64,000 nucleotides of DNA from Nonlabens antarcticus (GCF_015356755.1 NZ_JADFCO010000065.1:62001-126000), one strand, 5' to 3'; shown: positions 42,588 through 52,090, counted from the stretch's first letter. Made by a program: numbers and translations. Notes: generated by a model not told the origin, from the sequence alone.

Positions 42588-43700
42588 GTGGATATAACAC
42601 AATACTTCACAGATTATACACTCAGAACCATAACGCTGGGAACCGCGGTTCTGGGTGCGATATGCGGAATGCTAGGAAGCTTTGCCGTTTTGAGGAAGGA
42701 AAGTTTGTTGGGCGATGCTATTTCTCATGCGGCCTTACCGGGAATCGCCATTGCATTTTTAATCACAGGAGCTAAGGATACTAATGTTTTACTACTAGGA
42801 GCGCTTGTTAGCGGACTCATAGGAACTTGGTGGATTCGAGGAATCGTATCTAAAACGCACTTGAAAACCGATACCGCTTTGGGGTTGATATTGAGTTTAT
42901 TTTTTGGTTTTGGAATGTTATTGCTTACCTACATTCAGAAACAGCCCAATGCTAATCAGGCAGGACTGGACAAATATCTTTTTGGTCAAGCGGCAACTTT
43001 AGTAGAAAGTGATGTGATTTTGATGTCCATTGTTACTGGAGTTAGCTTGCTGGTATTGCTGCTTTTCTGGAAAGAATTTAAACTGTTGTTATTTGATAAA
43101 GACTATGCCATGACACTCGGTTTCAACACTAAATTTATAGATGGCCTCATTAGTTTTTTTATTGTTCTGGCAATTGTCATCGGTTTGCAAACGGTGGGTG
43201 TTGTTTTAATGAGTGCCATGTTGCTGGCTCCTGCGGCTGCAGCACGTCAATGGACCAACAGTCTAAGCGTAATGGTATTATTAGCTGCAATTTTCGGGAT
43301 GTTTTCAGGCGTTTTCGGTACAGCGATTAGTGCCAGTCAGACCAATCTATCTACAGGACCAGTAATCGTTCTTGTCGCCTCCGTCTTTGTAGCAGTTTCT
43401 TTTATTTTCTCACCAGGCCGCGGCATTTTGTTCAAGCAAATACGGCTGATAAGGAACAGGCGGGAATTAGAATTACAAAAAACACTTTATTTCATGTATT
43501 CCATCGTTAAAAACCACGATGATATCTCTAGACCGCACGCGATTCGAATACTTAACAATTTTCAAGGTTTTACAAAAAACACGTTATCCCAATTAGAGCA
43601 AAAAAACTGGATCACCATTCAAGGAGCCAACTGGTCCCTAACAGACGATGGTTTTAAAAAAGCATCAAACCTGTACACCACTAATCTACCAGAATCATGA
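42588..43700 (+). CDS. Metal ABC transporter permease with C-terminal winged-helix-like tail
   Basis: 370 residues. It starts with GTG at 42588 because no ATG precedes the first membrane helix. The N-terminal about 280 residues form an ABC-3 permease with eight or so helices (LGDAISHAALPGIA is a family hallmark). About 90 soluble residues follow (LQKTLYFMYSIVKNHDDISR… WSLTDDGFKKASNLY) that look like a winged helix of the DtxR type. The second permease has a similar tail. The start overlaps nothing, but its stop overlaps the next gene's ATG. Confidence 0.88.
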   Translation: MDITQYFTDYTLRTITLGTAVLGAICGMLGSFAVLRKESLLGDAISHAALPGIAIAFLITGAKDTNVLLLGALVSGLIGTWWIRGIVSKTHLKTDTALGLILSLFFGFGMLLLTYIQKQPNANQAGLDKYLFGQAATLVESDVILMSIVTGVSLLVLLLFWKEFKLLLFDKDYAMTLGFNTKFIDGLISFFIVLAIVIGLQTVGVVLMSAMLLAPAAAARQWTNSLSVMVLLAAIFGMFSGVFGTAISASQTNLSTGPVIVLVASVFVAVSFIFSPGRGILFKQIRLIRNRRELELQKTLYFMYSIVKNHDDISRPHAIRILNNFQGFTKNTLSQLEQKNWITIQGANWSLTDDGFKKASNLYTTNLPES

Positions 43701-44854
43701 ATCCATCCATAGAAATACAGATGATTGCTGCAGTGACCGCTGCCGCTTGTGCGATTCCAGGAGTGTTTCTCGTATTGCGTAAAATGGCGCTTATTAGCGA
43801 TGCGATAAGTCATTCCATCCTGCCGGGAATAGTCATCGGTTTCATGATTACTCAAGATCTAGCCTCACCATTGCTCATTTTGCTGGCGGCCTTCAGTGGG
43901 ATTATTACCGTGATATTAGTAGAAATGATTCAAAAAACTGGATTAGTTAAGGAAGATACAGCCATAGGGCTTGTATTTCCTGCATTGTTCAGCATCGGTG
44001 TTATATTGATTGCCCAGAATGCTAACGATGTCCATCTGGATGTGGATGCTGTTTTATTAGGCGAGCTTGCTTTTGCACCATTTGATCGGTTTTACATCAA
44101 TGATACTGATATCGGCCCAAAGGCCTTATGGACTATATCGGTTATATTATTGATTACCATTTCTCTGATGCTCGCCTTTTACAAGGAATTAAAGTTGAGC
44201 ACCTTTGATGTAGGGTTATCATCTGCTTTGGGATTTTCGCCTGTTATTTTACATTACGGATTGATGAGTGTAGCGTCAGTAACAACCGTTGCCGCCTTTG
44301 ATGCCGTGGGTGCAATTCTGGTTGTGGCGTTAATGATCACACCGGCAGCAGCAGCTTATTTGCTAACTACAGACTTGAAGAAAATGTTGGTACTTTCGAT
44401 ATTATTTGGGGTAAGCAGTGCCATCGGTGGCTACTGGCTGGCTCGATTGTTAGACGCTTCCATATCTGGATCGATAACTACCGTGCTAGGGTTATTGTTT
44501 TTGGGAATATATTTCTTTGCTCCCAGCAAAGGACTTATTGCCGTTCTCTTGCGTCAAAATCGCCAGCGTAAAGAAGTATCCCTTCTCACATTCCTATTAC
44601 ACCTCAACAATCATGATAGTACGGAAGAACGCGGTGTTGCTCACTTGCAAGAGCATATCAATTGGAGGCGGGTCAGGGCAAAGTCGGTGCTGGATCTTGC
44701 GGTTCAGAACAATATGATCACGATTGAAAATCAAGTAGTTTCTCTCACCCGTAAAGGTCTGGAGTTTACAGAAAAAGCTCTCGAATACATCATCACTAAT
44801 AAAGACGAAAAGATCGAGGACATGAAAGATGACTTCTTCTTGTTTAGGGGATAA
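43697..44854 (+). CDS. Second metal ABC transporter permease with winged-helix-like tail
   Basis: 385 residues, overlapping the first permease by 4 bp (ATGA). The ABC-3 membrane domain covers about residues 1-280 (LISDAISHSILPGIVIG hallmark). The cytoplasmic tail (about 290-385) contains HLQEHINWRRVRAKSVLDLA and MITIENQVVSLTRKGLEFTE, a wHTH-like pattern. Two permeases with one ATPase fit a heterodimeric TroCD/MntCD-type importer. The tails may sense metal or contact mntR, which is inference. Confidence 0.88.
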   Translation: MNPSIEIQMIAAVTAAACAIPGVFLVLRKMALISDAISHSILPGIVIGFMITQDLASPLLILLAAFSGIITVILVEMIQKTGLVKEDTAIGLVFPALFSIGVILIAQNANDVHLDVDAVLLGELAFAPFDRFYINDTDIGPKALWTISVILLITISLMLAFYKELKLSTFDVGLSSALGFSPVILHYGLMSVASVTTVAAFDAVGAILVVALMITPAAAAYLLTTDLKKMLVLSILFGVSSAIGGYWLARLLDASISGSITTVLGLLFLGIYFFAPSKGLIAVLLRQNRQRKEVSLLTFLLHLNNHDSTEERGVAHLQEHINWRRVRAKSVLDLAVQNNMITIENQVVSLTRKGLEFTEKALEYIITNKDEKIEDMKDDFFLFRG

Positions 44855-44857
44855 TTC

Positions 44858-44871
44858 GCTTTCGCGAAAGC
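44858..44871. repeat. GCTTTCGCGAAAGC palindrome, just after permease stop
   Basis: Exact copy starting 4 bp after the stop of the metal transport operon. Confidence 0.9.
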
Positions 44872-44955
44872 GATATTCTGGTGCTATTTTATGAGAGATT
44901 CAAATTAAGTGAATGTTGATTCCTGCATGAAACCGAAACTCTCTAAAATAACCTG

Positions 44956-45522
44956 TCAATCTTCCAGGTTCAACTCTACAATCAAGGAGTCAATCTGATC
45001 TTCAATCTGATAAGGGCTTTTCATTCTAAAATAACTCCCATTTTCAATTTCATAGATTCTTCCAAGGTACAAGGCAAAAAAATCTGGTTTTAGTAATCCG
45101 TTATCGTATGCTGATTTGAACTTGGGATAAAAAGTTCTTCTTACGTTCTTATCAATCGAATGATGAACTACCAACGCAGGCGTGAGGCTTATAGTTTCTC
45201 CATAGATTTTCATATCTGGATAATCATACTTCTCTAGATACCAACCTATTTTTTCCAGATTTGCATCGTCGACGGCATTTATACTTTTTGCAAACTCAAT
45301 ATCTTCATCACTATCAACTCCGTATTTTTCCTTAATCTCATTTGATTGTGTTCGTATGCTTTGATCAGCATCAAAAATTTCCTGTAAAAACGCAGTTTTA
45401 TCATCTTGACCTTCTAATGCTGGAAACTGCTTTGTTGTAGCAATGGATGCGGGTTTTGAGGTATTATTTTGGCAAGAAATCAGTAGTAAAACCAGAATGA
45501 TTAACGAGATAATTATTCTCAT
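44956..45522 (-). CDS. DUF6624-like lipoprotein
   Basis: A 188-residue lipoprotein (lipobox LLISC, Cys17). The mature part holds EIFDADQSIRTQSNEI and ALVVHHSIDKNVRRTFYP, a D…R/HHS pattern seen in DUF6624 proteins of Bacteroidota. It also carries LKPDFFALYLGRIYEIENG. Role unknown. It stands alone, convergent with the metal transporter operon. Confidence 0.7.
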   Translation of the reverse strand: MRIIISLIILVLLLISCQNNTSKPASIATTKQFPALEGQDDKTAFLQEIFDADQSIRTQSNEIKEKYGVDSDEDIEFAKSINAVDDANLEKIGWYLEKYDYPDMKIYGETISLTPALVVHHSIDKNVRRTFYPKFKSAYDNGLLKPDFFALYLGRIYEIENGSYFRMKSPYQIEDQIDSLIVELNLED

Positions 45523-45643
45523 GTCAATGATTAGTATAAAATATTAGGCTTTAGCAAAACGGAGAAATCACAAGCCTCATAAATCACATGTGAGGTATTT
45601 AATTCTACCACATCGTGAGTTAAATGAATAATTGATAACTCCA

Positions 45644-45657
45644 TTTTTCGCGAAAGC
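45644..45657. repeat. Degenerate GCTTTCGCGAAAGC palindrome
   Basis: ATTTTTCGCGAAAGCGAT: left arm has two changes, right arm intact. It lies just after the stop of the 44-residue ORF. Confidence 0.65.
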
Positions 45658-45661
45658 GATA

Positions 45662-45796
45662 TTAGATTTCATCAATAGCTGATTGCGACTGAGACTTTCG
45701 CTTGAAATATCTTATAAGATAAAAAACCAAGACACCAAAGCCGATTACAGCGAAGGATAATAAAATGAGAAGTGCAATCGACCAAATTCCAGGCAT
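45662..45796 (-). CDS. Small single-pass membrane protein (44 residues)
   Basis: ATG at 45794-45796 encodes 44 residues: one hydrophobic helix at about 5-29 (SIALLILLSFAVIGFGVLVF), then a basic juxtamembrane patch (RYFKRKSQSQS) and a short acidic end, the positive-inside pattern of a real tail. It lies 23 bp downstream of the enoyl-CoA hydratase on the same strand. No known family. The composition, not homology, supports it. Confidence 0.6.
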   Translation of the reverse strand: MPGIWSIALLILLSFAVIGFGVLVFYLIRYFKRKSQSQSAIDEI

Positions 45797-45819
45797 TGAT
45801 TTGTATTTTAAAATTTAAA

Positions 45820-46587
45820 TTAAAACTCTGCTTTACGCTTTTCTAAAAAGGCGGTGGTTCCCTCAATAAATTCCTCGGTTCCAAAACAGCTTCCGAAATT
45901 ATCGATCTCTACCTGGTAACCATCGGTGCCATCCATATATCCAGCATTAACCGCATCAATCGCTGCGGCAATCGCCATAGGACTGTTCTTTATAATTTTA
46001 TGGGCTAGCTCCTCACAAGTAGGAATCAACTCTTCTAAAGTCACCACGTGGTTAACAAGTCCATAGGAATGTGCTGTTCCAGCATTGATCATTCCTGCCG
46101 TCATAATCATTTCCATCGCACGACCTTTACCTACCAATTGCGGCAAACGCTGCGTTCCCCCATATCCCGGGATCACGCCCAAAGATGTTTCTGGTAAACC
46201 CAATCTGGCATTATCACTTGCTACTCTAAAATGCGCTGCCATGGCAAGTTCAAGACCGCCACCCAACGCAAAACCATTAATGGCTGCTATGACTGGTTTT
46301 GAACAATTTTCAATGACATCAAAAAGCTCGGCTTGTCCTTTACCAGCCAATTTCTTTCCTTCTGTTTCGTCAAAGTCGGCAAACTCAGAAATGTCTGCTC
46401 CTGCAACAAAAGCTTTCTCTCCAGAACCTGTGATGATAACCACACGAACACCTTCATCTTCCTCTAAGTCTGCAAAGGCAGTCCCTAATTCTTCTATCGT
46501 TTCTTTATTTAAGGCATTGAGCTTATTAGGTCTATTTATAGTTATGGTGGCGATTTGGTTTTCGGTAGCTATAAGTATGTTGTTCAT
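45820..46587 (-). CDS. Enoyl-CoA hydratase/isomerase family protein
   Basis: A 255-residue crotonase-fold enzyme. The oxyanion-hole segments are EKAFVAGADISEF and NGFALGGGLELAMAA, and the catalytic Glu region is LPETSLGVIPGYGGTQRL (both Glu present, as in hydratases). It likely hydrates short-chain enoyl-CoA in fatty acid or amino acid breakdown. Length is normal. A heptamer array lies 25 bp upstream of its start. Confidence 0.93.
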   Translation of the reverse strand: MNNILIATENQIATITINRPNKLNALNKETIEELGTAFADLEEDEGVRVVIITGSGEKAFVAGADISEFADFDETEGKKLAGKGQAELFDVIENCSKPVIAAINGFALGGGLELAMAAHFRVASDNARLGLPETSLGVIPGYGGTQRLPQLVGKGRAMEMIMTAGMINAGTAHSYGLVNHVVTLEELIPTCEELAHKIIKNSPMAIAAAIDAVNAGYMDGTDGYQVEIDNFGSCFGTEEFIEGTTAFLEKRKAEF

Positions 46588-46897
46588 GAGATAAGTTTAG
46601 AGTCTTTTTGGTTCAATGTTCAATGTTCAATGTTCAATGTTTAATGTTCAATGTCTAAAGAAAATGATTCTTGTTGCAAAAACAGGTTAATACAACCTAA
46701 AGATATGCAGAGAGCGTTAACAACGAAAGTTTATACTAACAATTAGTAGTAAGAACCTGTGCAATAGCTATTCAGAGAATGAGAATGAGAACTCCTTTGC
46801 TAAATTGAACCAAAACAGCCAAAATAAATGGGTCTATGAGACCTGGACAAGATTAAAACCCAGGCAAATCTGAACCTTCTGTATACTTATACGTTTA
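46588..46897. other. Intergenic region with heptamer array
   Basis: Holds the TTCAATG array (46612-46653). No gene or clear terminator recognised in the rest. Confidence 0.5.
46612..46653. repeat. Heptamer array TTCAATG x6
   Basis: Six tandem units, the fifth being TTTAATG. The unit differs from the other arrays in the window, but the 7-bp period is the same. Confidence 0.9.
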
Positions 46898-48355
46898 TCA
46901 TTTACTCCTAGGCAAACTAACGGTAAAGGTTGCCCCTTCTCCATAAACGGTTTTCATAGAAATGGTTCCGTTGAAATTTTCTACAATTTGTTTTACCATC
47001 GCAAGTCCAAGACCCATACCACTATTTTTAGTAGTGAATTTGGGTTCAAATATTTTGTATTCGTTATCTGGATGCACACCCATCCCGTTGTCTTCCACAG
47101 ATAGGAAAATTTGATTCTCATTATGAGTCACGCAAACGTGAATTATTGATTCCCGATCAGGATGTCCCGCTTGCATTGCGTTTTTCACGAGATTAGTGAC
47201 CACTCTTATCAATTGTGTCCTGTCAAATATGGCACACAAATCGGTCGAATCCTCGCTGTAATGAATGTCAGAATCAATGAAGATGTCCAGCGCTAGCTGT
47301 GTAATTTTTGGAACATTCGTCTGCTCTGTTTTTTGAGCTGGCATGGTGGCATAGGTAGAGAATGCTCCAGCGATATTGCTCATAACATCGATTTGCTCGA
47401 TAAGTGAATTTGAGTACTCAGCTAGTTTTGCAGTAGCTTCAGGATCTTCAGGGTCAAAACGGCGTTGAAAACTTTGAACCGTTAAACGCATGGGCGTTAG
47501 GGGGTTCTTAATCTCGTGCGCGACCTGTTTGGCCATTTCTCTCCAGGCTTGCTCTCGTTCACTCGTCGCTAGTTTGACCGCGCTTTCCTCCAGCTCATCC
47601 ACCATATCGTTGTAGGATTCTACTAGAGTGTTGATCTCTTCAGATCCAGTAACATCAACGTGAATCTTCTGGTTACGTTTTGAAATGCTTAGCTTCTTGA
47701 TTTTATCACTGATTTCCCGTATCGATTTTGTGATGTATCTAGATAAAAGATAAGCGATCAAAATTGAAAACATGAACATTAGAATATACACGATTCCTAT
47801 ACGGTAAAGAAACTCTGTAAGCTCATAATCTATGAAGTCATCGTTCTCAAGATAAGGCAAATGAATAATTGCAATATTTTTAAAACGGTCGTCTTTTAAG
47901 TAGGTATAACTAGATCTAAAAGTCAGGCCTTCCTCACTAAATTGATAGACATACCTACCTTCATCAGCATTTCTAAGGTTGTATAACGTGAGAGAGTCCA
48001 ATTGCATTTTCATGTCTCCCGAAACAAAATTTCTATCAGAAGTCTTGATCAAATGTCCGCGCAGATCGTAGATAATAACTGGCATTTTGTGAACATCGCT
48101 AATCTCTGAAATTACCGGGTCAAAAATAAAGGGCAGATTATCCGTTGTATTTGACCAGTCTGTTTTTTCTAGGGTATATCTAAGACTCTCAAGGATCGCT
48201 TCCTCCTTGCGCTGCAAACGTTTATTGTGGTAATCCTTGCCTTGTTCTGTATATTGATAAATCGACATTCCTGCAATAAGCACACTGGAAATAAGCGTCA
48301 ATAGGATCATGGAGAAAAAAATCCGGTTACGCAGGCTGTTTCTGTACAATTTCAT
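46898..48355 (-). CDS. NtrY-like sensor histidine kinase
   Basis: 485 residues from the ATG at 48355 (the frame is open further upstream, but that part covers a palindrome copy and would bury the first helix). Membrane helices lie at about 12-32 and 186-206 around a periplasmic sensor, then a HAMP linker (about 205-255). The H-box is AKQVAHEIKNPLTPMRLTVQ with His280, and the ATP-binding part has NLVKNAMQAG, DNGMGV and GMGLGLAMV. HEIKNPLTPM is typical of the NtrY/AtoS group. No response regulator is adjacent. Confidence 0.9.
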   Translation of the reverse strand: MKLYRNSLRNRIFFSMILLTLISSVLIAGMSIYQYTEQGKDYHNKRLQRKEEAILESLRYTLEKTDWSNTTDNLPFIFDPVISEISDVHKMPVIIYDLRGHLIKTSDRNFVSGDMKMQLDSLTLYNLRNADEGRYVYQFSEEGLTFRSSYTYLKDDRFKNIAIIHLPYLENDDFIDYELTEFLYRIGIVYILMFMFSILIAYLLSRYITKSIREISDKIKKLSISKRNQKIHVDVTGSEEINTLVESYNDMVDELEESAVKLATSEREQAWREMAKQVAHEIKNPLTPMRLTVQSFQRRFDPEDPEATAKLAEYSNSLIEQIDVMSNIAGAFSTYATMPAQKTEQTNVPKITQLALDIFIDSDIHYSEDSTDLCAIFDRTQLIRVVTNLVKNAMQAGHPDRESIIHVCVTHNENQIFLSVEDNGMGVHPDNEYKIFEPKFTTKNSGMGLGLAMVKQIVENFNGTISMKTVYGEGATFTVSLPRSK

Positions 48356-48430
48356 AGCCATCAAAGTAACAATTATTGCGCCACTCCTATGCTGGAAATT
48401 GTTTAGGAATTTTAAGATGAGTTTAATTTC

Positions 48431-48444
48431 GCTTTCGCGAAAGC
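48431..48444. repeat. GCTTTCGCGAAAGC palindrome, between divergent genes
   Basis: Exact copy (TTCGCTTTCGCGAAAGCGAA) in the 148-bp gap between the histidine kinase and aldo/keto reductase starts. Confidence 0.92.
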
Positions 48445-48503
48445 GAACTAACTTACCATTAGACTGACATAAGAGTCTACTTTTAACAACAAATACTTTA
48501 AAC

Positions 48504-49601
48504 ATGGCGCTGGACACATATTACACATTAGGAAACACTGGATTGCGAGTAAGCAGGCTGGCACTAGGAACAATGACCTTTGGGACAGAATGGGGATGGG
48601 GAATTGAAAAGAAAGACAGTGCTAAAATCTTTGATTGCTACCTAGAAAACGGCGGTAATTTTGTGGACACAGCAGATATGTACACCGGTGGAACCAGCGA
48701 GAAATTTATAGGCGATTTCATGAAAGAACGGAAGAATAGAGAATCCATCGTTCTGGCCACAAAATTTACATTCAACAACACAGAAGAAAAATTTATCAAT
48801 GGTGGCGGGAATTCCCGTAAAAACATCAGACGCACTCTGGAAGAGTCACTTAAACGTCTTCAAACAGATTACATCGACCTTTATATAATGCACTGCTGGG
48901 ATCGCATGACACCTGTAGAAGAAGTAATGCGAACTTTAAACGACCTCGTTACAGAAGGAAAAATTCTTCATTACGCTTTTTCTAATGTTCCCGCCTGGTA
49001 TGCTAGTAAAGCTCAAACTATTGCGAGATATAATAACTATGAACCTATTTGCGCATTGCAACTAGAATACTCATTGATACAGCGTACGATTGAAAATGAA
49101 TTTATCGATTTGACTCAGGATATGAATGCTGGTATAATGGCGTGGTCACCGCTAGGCGGCGGTTTGCTTTCTGGGAAATACAAGCCCGGGATCGATGGCC
49201 AAAAAGACGTGCAAGGACGCTTGAAACAAATTACCGATAATGGCGGCGAGGTAAGTTCTAAAGACAACGAGCGCAACTGGAATATCGTCAAAACACTCCA
49301 CGAGGTAAGTGAAGAAATCAACCAGCCCATGGCAAGCGTTGCCATCAACTGGATCGCAAGTCAGCCTAGTGTAGCAACCGTCCTTGTGGGCGCGACTAAA
49401 CTATCTCAAATCAAAGAGAATATGAGCGCACTTGAGTTCACCATTCCTGCAGAATCCATGGAAAAATTAAAGGCTGCCAGCGCACCAGTTATTTCTTATC
49501 CCTATACATTCTTTGAGCCTAAAACACTGGGCCGTATTTATCCCGGGACTAAAGTAGGGTTAAAGCCAGATAATTACTGGAAGGAACTACGGATAGGTTA
49601 A
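48504..49601 (+). CDS. Aldo/keto reductase
   Basis: A 365-residue NADPH-dependent oxidoreductase. The catalytic tetrad fits: Asp and Tyr in FVDTADMYTGG, Lys in LATKF and His in YIMHCWD. The nucleotide-binding end is VLVGATKLSQIKENM. It is most like the YdhF/voltage-gated K+ channel beta-subunit-like AKR group. The C-terminal extension FEPKTLGRIYPG is slightly longer than the minimal family. Single gene, followed by a terminator about 210 bp later. Confidence 0.93.
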   Translation: MALDTYYTLGNTGLRVSRLALGTMTFGTEWGWGIEKKDSAKIFDCYLENGGNFVDTADMYTGGTSEKFIGDFMKERKNRESIVLATKFTFNNTEEKFINGGGNSRKNIRRTLEESLKRLQTDYIDLYIMHCWDRMTPVEEVMRTLNDLVTEGKILHYAFSNVPAWYASKAQTIARYNNYEPICALQLEYSLIQRTIENEFIDLTQDMNAGIMAWSPLGGGLLSGKYKPGIDGQKDVQGRLKQITDNGGEVSSKDNERNWNIVKTLHEVSEEINQPMASVAINWIASQPSVATVLVGATKLSQIKENMSALEFTIPAESMEKLKAASAPVISYPYTFFEPKTLGRIYPGTKVGLKPDNYWKELRIG

Positions 49602-49934
49602 AGTACAATTATGAGTTATCTATTTGATAATTATCACAGCAACCCTTAATCCCTAATGGGTAAAGACTATGTTTCTTAAAAAGTTTGCTAATTGATTTAT
49701 GGTTATCAGTTTCCCATATAATACCATAAACTACAGCAGTAGACTGACCCTCTCAATAGAAGTTCAAACTAGTAATACCTTTATAAATCAGACAATTTGA
49801 TATTTTATAAATAGAAAAAACCTCTCAAAGCTGTGCCTTGAGAGGTTTTTTTAAAGTCAATTGTCGATTATAACTAAAAGTAGTAATCGATCATCAAAAT
49901 TATAGAATTCTAACCATCAACTACAACTTAAATA
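49602..49934. other. Convergent intergenic region
   Basis: Contains one bidirectional hairpin (49814-49853). No other feature seen. Confidence 0.5.
49814..49853. terminator. Bidirectional terminator
   Basis: AAAAAACCTCTCAA…TTGAGAGGTTTTTTT hairpin between the convergent aldo/keto reductase and desaturase genes. Confidence 0.88.
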
Positions 49935-50939
49935 TCATCCACCAACCAAAGCTGGTTGCACCCATTTAAAAGTATGGGATTCTGCTGGAATTTTCATGCG
50001 TTGTGCAACGCGTTCCATACGAGCTGGTAACTTCATCAAGTAATCACGAGCTTTTTCTGCTTCATCCGTGAGGTTGTTGATGTTTGCAATATCCCAAGTC
50101 TCGTTCAAACTGCGTAAAATATCGATATAATCTTGTGCAGTATAAACGCCTATGCGCTGTGCACTGTTTGAAAAATCTTCAAATGCTGCTCCTATCGTCT
50201 GTCCAGATTCTCTCAAAAAATGTGCAGGCATCACGATTTTGTGAACCATCATTTCTTTAAAGGCAATCATCATATTGCTAGGATCCACTTTAAAGATCTC
50301 ATCGACAAATGTTGAATATGCTTTGTGGTGACGCATTTCATCTCCAGAAATAATACGACACATGCGCGATAGCGTTGTGCTGCCGTACTCACGAGCCATT
50401 TTGGCAACACGGTTGTGGGAAATGTAAGTCGCTAGTTCCTGAAAACTGGTGTACACAAAGTTTTTATAAGGATCACGATCTGTTCCTATATCAAAACCGT
50501 CAGCAATCAGGTGTTGAGTAGTAACCTCAACCTCACGCATATTTACACGGCCAGAAAGGTATAAATACTTGTTCAAAACGTCACCGTGGCGGTTCTCTTC
50601 AGATGTCCACTGGCGTACCCATTTTGACCAGGCGTTGCCTTTTCCTTCCATTTGATTCACTCCTTCTACATCCATTAACCAGGATTCGTAAGTTGGTAGT
50701 GCTTCCTCTGTGATCGTATCTCCTACAAGCGTTACCCAGAAATCGTACGGTAATTCCTTAGCCAGTTCGCGCAATTCCTTCAATTTATCAAAGAAACCAT
50801 CAACGGTAGAATCTGGTAAGAAATCCGTAGGCTGCCATATTTTTTCCACGGGAATCAAGAACTTGTCCATGAAGGACTCGACCTTTGATTCCAAGGATTG
50901 CATAACCTCGATTCGGATATTTTTAAGGGGTTTTATCAT
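49935..50939 (-). CDS. Acyl-[acyl-carrier-protein] desaturase
   Basis: A 334-residue soluble diiron enzyme that introduces a double bond in acyl-ACP. Both EENRHGD and DEMRHHKAY diiron motifs (ExxH) are present, with the additional Glu positions in the helices. It is slightly shorter than plant stearoyl-ACP desaturases, as in other bacteria. Together with plsC downstream on the same strand it points to membrane phospholipid remodelling; a palindrome copy sits in the 81-bp gap. Confidence 0.93.
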   Translation of the reverse strand: MIKPLKNIRIEVMQSLESKVESFMDKFLIPVEKIWQPTDFLPDSTVDGFFDKLKELRELAKELPYDFWVTLVGDTITEEALPTYESWLMDVEGVNQMEGKGNAWSKWVRQWTSEENRHGDVLNKYLYLSGRVNMREVEVTTQHLIADGFDIGTDRDPYKNFVYTSFQELATYISHNRVAKMAREYGSTTLSRMCRIISGDEMRHHKAYSTFVDEIFKVDPSNMMIAFKEMMVHKIVMPAHFLRESGQTIGAAFEDFSNSAQRIGVYTAQDYIDILRSLNETWDIANINNLTDEAEKARDYLMKLPARMERVAQRMKIPAESHTFKWVQPALVGG

Positions 50940-50982
50940 TAGTTAAATTAATTTATTAAATATAAGGTTTTCAGCCGAGTAC

Positions 50983-50996
50983 GCTTTCGCGAAAGC
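50983..50996. repeat. GCTTTCGCGAAAGC palindrome, desaturase-plsC spacer
   Basis: Exact copy, CGCTTTCGCGAAAGCG with A/T flanks, 43 bp upstream of the desaturase start and just after the plsC stop. Confidence 0.92.
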
Positions 50997-51020
50997 GAAA
51001 ACATTAACAATCTCATTGCA

Positions 51021-51764
51021 TTAAACGGCAGTTGATGTTATACTGTTATGCACCACAGATTGTGCCGCTTGTATGATATCGACGGGATCTTTTCCTGCGA
51101 TGGGCATAGGTTCATGAATCGTGAGGCTTATATGGTTGCCCATTCCATAGGGAAACTTGCCATAACGATCCACTTTCCAGCTGTTATTCACTGTCACGGG
51201 AACTACCACCGCGTCTGGTACATGTTTAAAAATTGTTTGTAATCCACGCACTTGAAAAGGTTTAGGAACGCCGGTTCTACTGCGAGTTCCCTCTGCAAAA
51301 ATGACAACACTGCGGTGTTTTTCTTCGACATTTTTGGCAAAACTTGAAAGTGCCACAATAGCTTCTTTAGGGTTTTTGCGATCAATGGCGCAATTCTCGC
51401 CTATTCTCAAGTTCAAAGAGATGCTAGGGATACCTTTAGCCAGCTCTTTTTTAGCCACAAATTTTGGATAATATCTTCTTAGAAAATAGATTAACGGTGG
51501 TATGTCAAACATGCTTTGGTGGTTGCTCACAAAAATATAAGATGGACCCACCGGTAATTCTTCCTTGAAACTAACAGAAAATCTATTGAACAACACCAAT
51601 TGCGTGCCCATCAAAAACCAATTTAATGCCGACACACTTTTCTGATGCAGGTCATGGCCTCCTATCCAGTGACAAATCATCTGGATGGGATGAAAAATCA
51701 GCAATACTAAAAAAAACAAAATCAGCTGCAAAACCGATAGAGGATAAGAAAGGATTTTCTGCAT
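51021..51764 (-). CDS. plsC: 1-acyl-sn-glycerol-3-phosphate acyltransferase
   Basis: A 247-residue membrane-associated acyltransferase. It has the N-terminal hydrophobic helix (about 9-30), the VSNHQSMFD (HX4D) active site and the FAEGTRSR (EGTR) glycerol-phosphate-binding motif, with VVPVTVNNSW as block IV. It converts lysophosphatidic acid to phosphatidic acid. Length is normal. Confidence 0.93.
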   Translation of the reverse strand: MQKILSYPLSVLQLILFFLVLLIFHPIQMICHWIGGHDLHQKSVSALNWFLMGTQLVLFNRFSVSFKEELPVGPSYIFVSNHQSMFDIPPLIYFLRRYYPKFVAKKELAKGIPSISLNLRIGENCAIDRKNPKEAIVALSSFAKNVEEKHRSVVIFAEGTRSRTGVPKPFQVRGLQTIFKHVPDAVVVPVTVNNSWKVDRYGKFPYGMGNHISLTIHEPMPIAGKDPVDIIQAAQSVVHNSITSTAV

Positions 51765-51933
51765 CGTGCAAAGATAGTTTTTGCCGTGATGCGGTCATAC
51801 GTTGTAAGCGGTAATCAATATGCATGCATAGCATTTTGAACTAGCGGTTCTCAAATTGCCGATTATTGGTTAAAATTTTAAAAACTCCTTTCCCAGAAAT
51901 TCAAATAATAATTTGACAGAAGCATCTGTACAA

Positions 51934-52090
51934 CAACACAACTCTCAAAATAATAAAACCCCAAAAACTCCTTTCCTAAAAAGAGGAAAGGTCGATTCAA
52001 GGCGATAGCAGTGAAAATGGATAGGTTGAAGTTCCACAACATTTGAATGAATTCCAGAACTAGAAACAAGCTTAATTGCAACTTCAACCA
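51934..52090 (-). repeat. Direct repeat, copy A
   Basis: Closely matches copy B; shared core includes ATTGCAACTTCAAC and CCACAACATTTGAATGAATT. On the minus strand it reads GVVEVAIKLVSSSGIHSNV…HFHCYRLES. Confidence 0.88.

Noticed and set aside
48356-48517. 54-residue N-terminal extension of the NtrY-like kinase
   Set aside because: It runs through a palindrome copy and the divergent gene's start region and would place a long polar segment before the first membrane helix.
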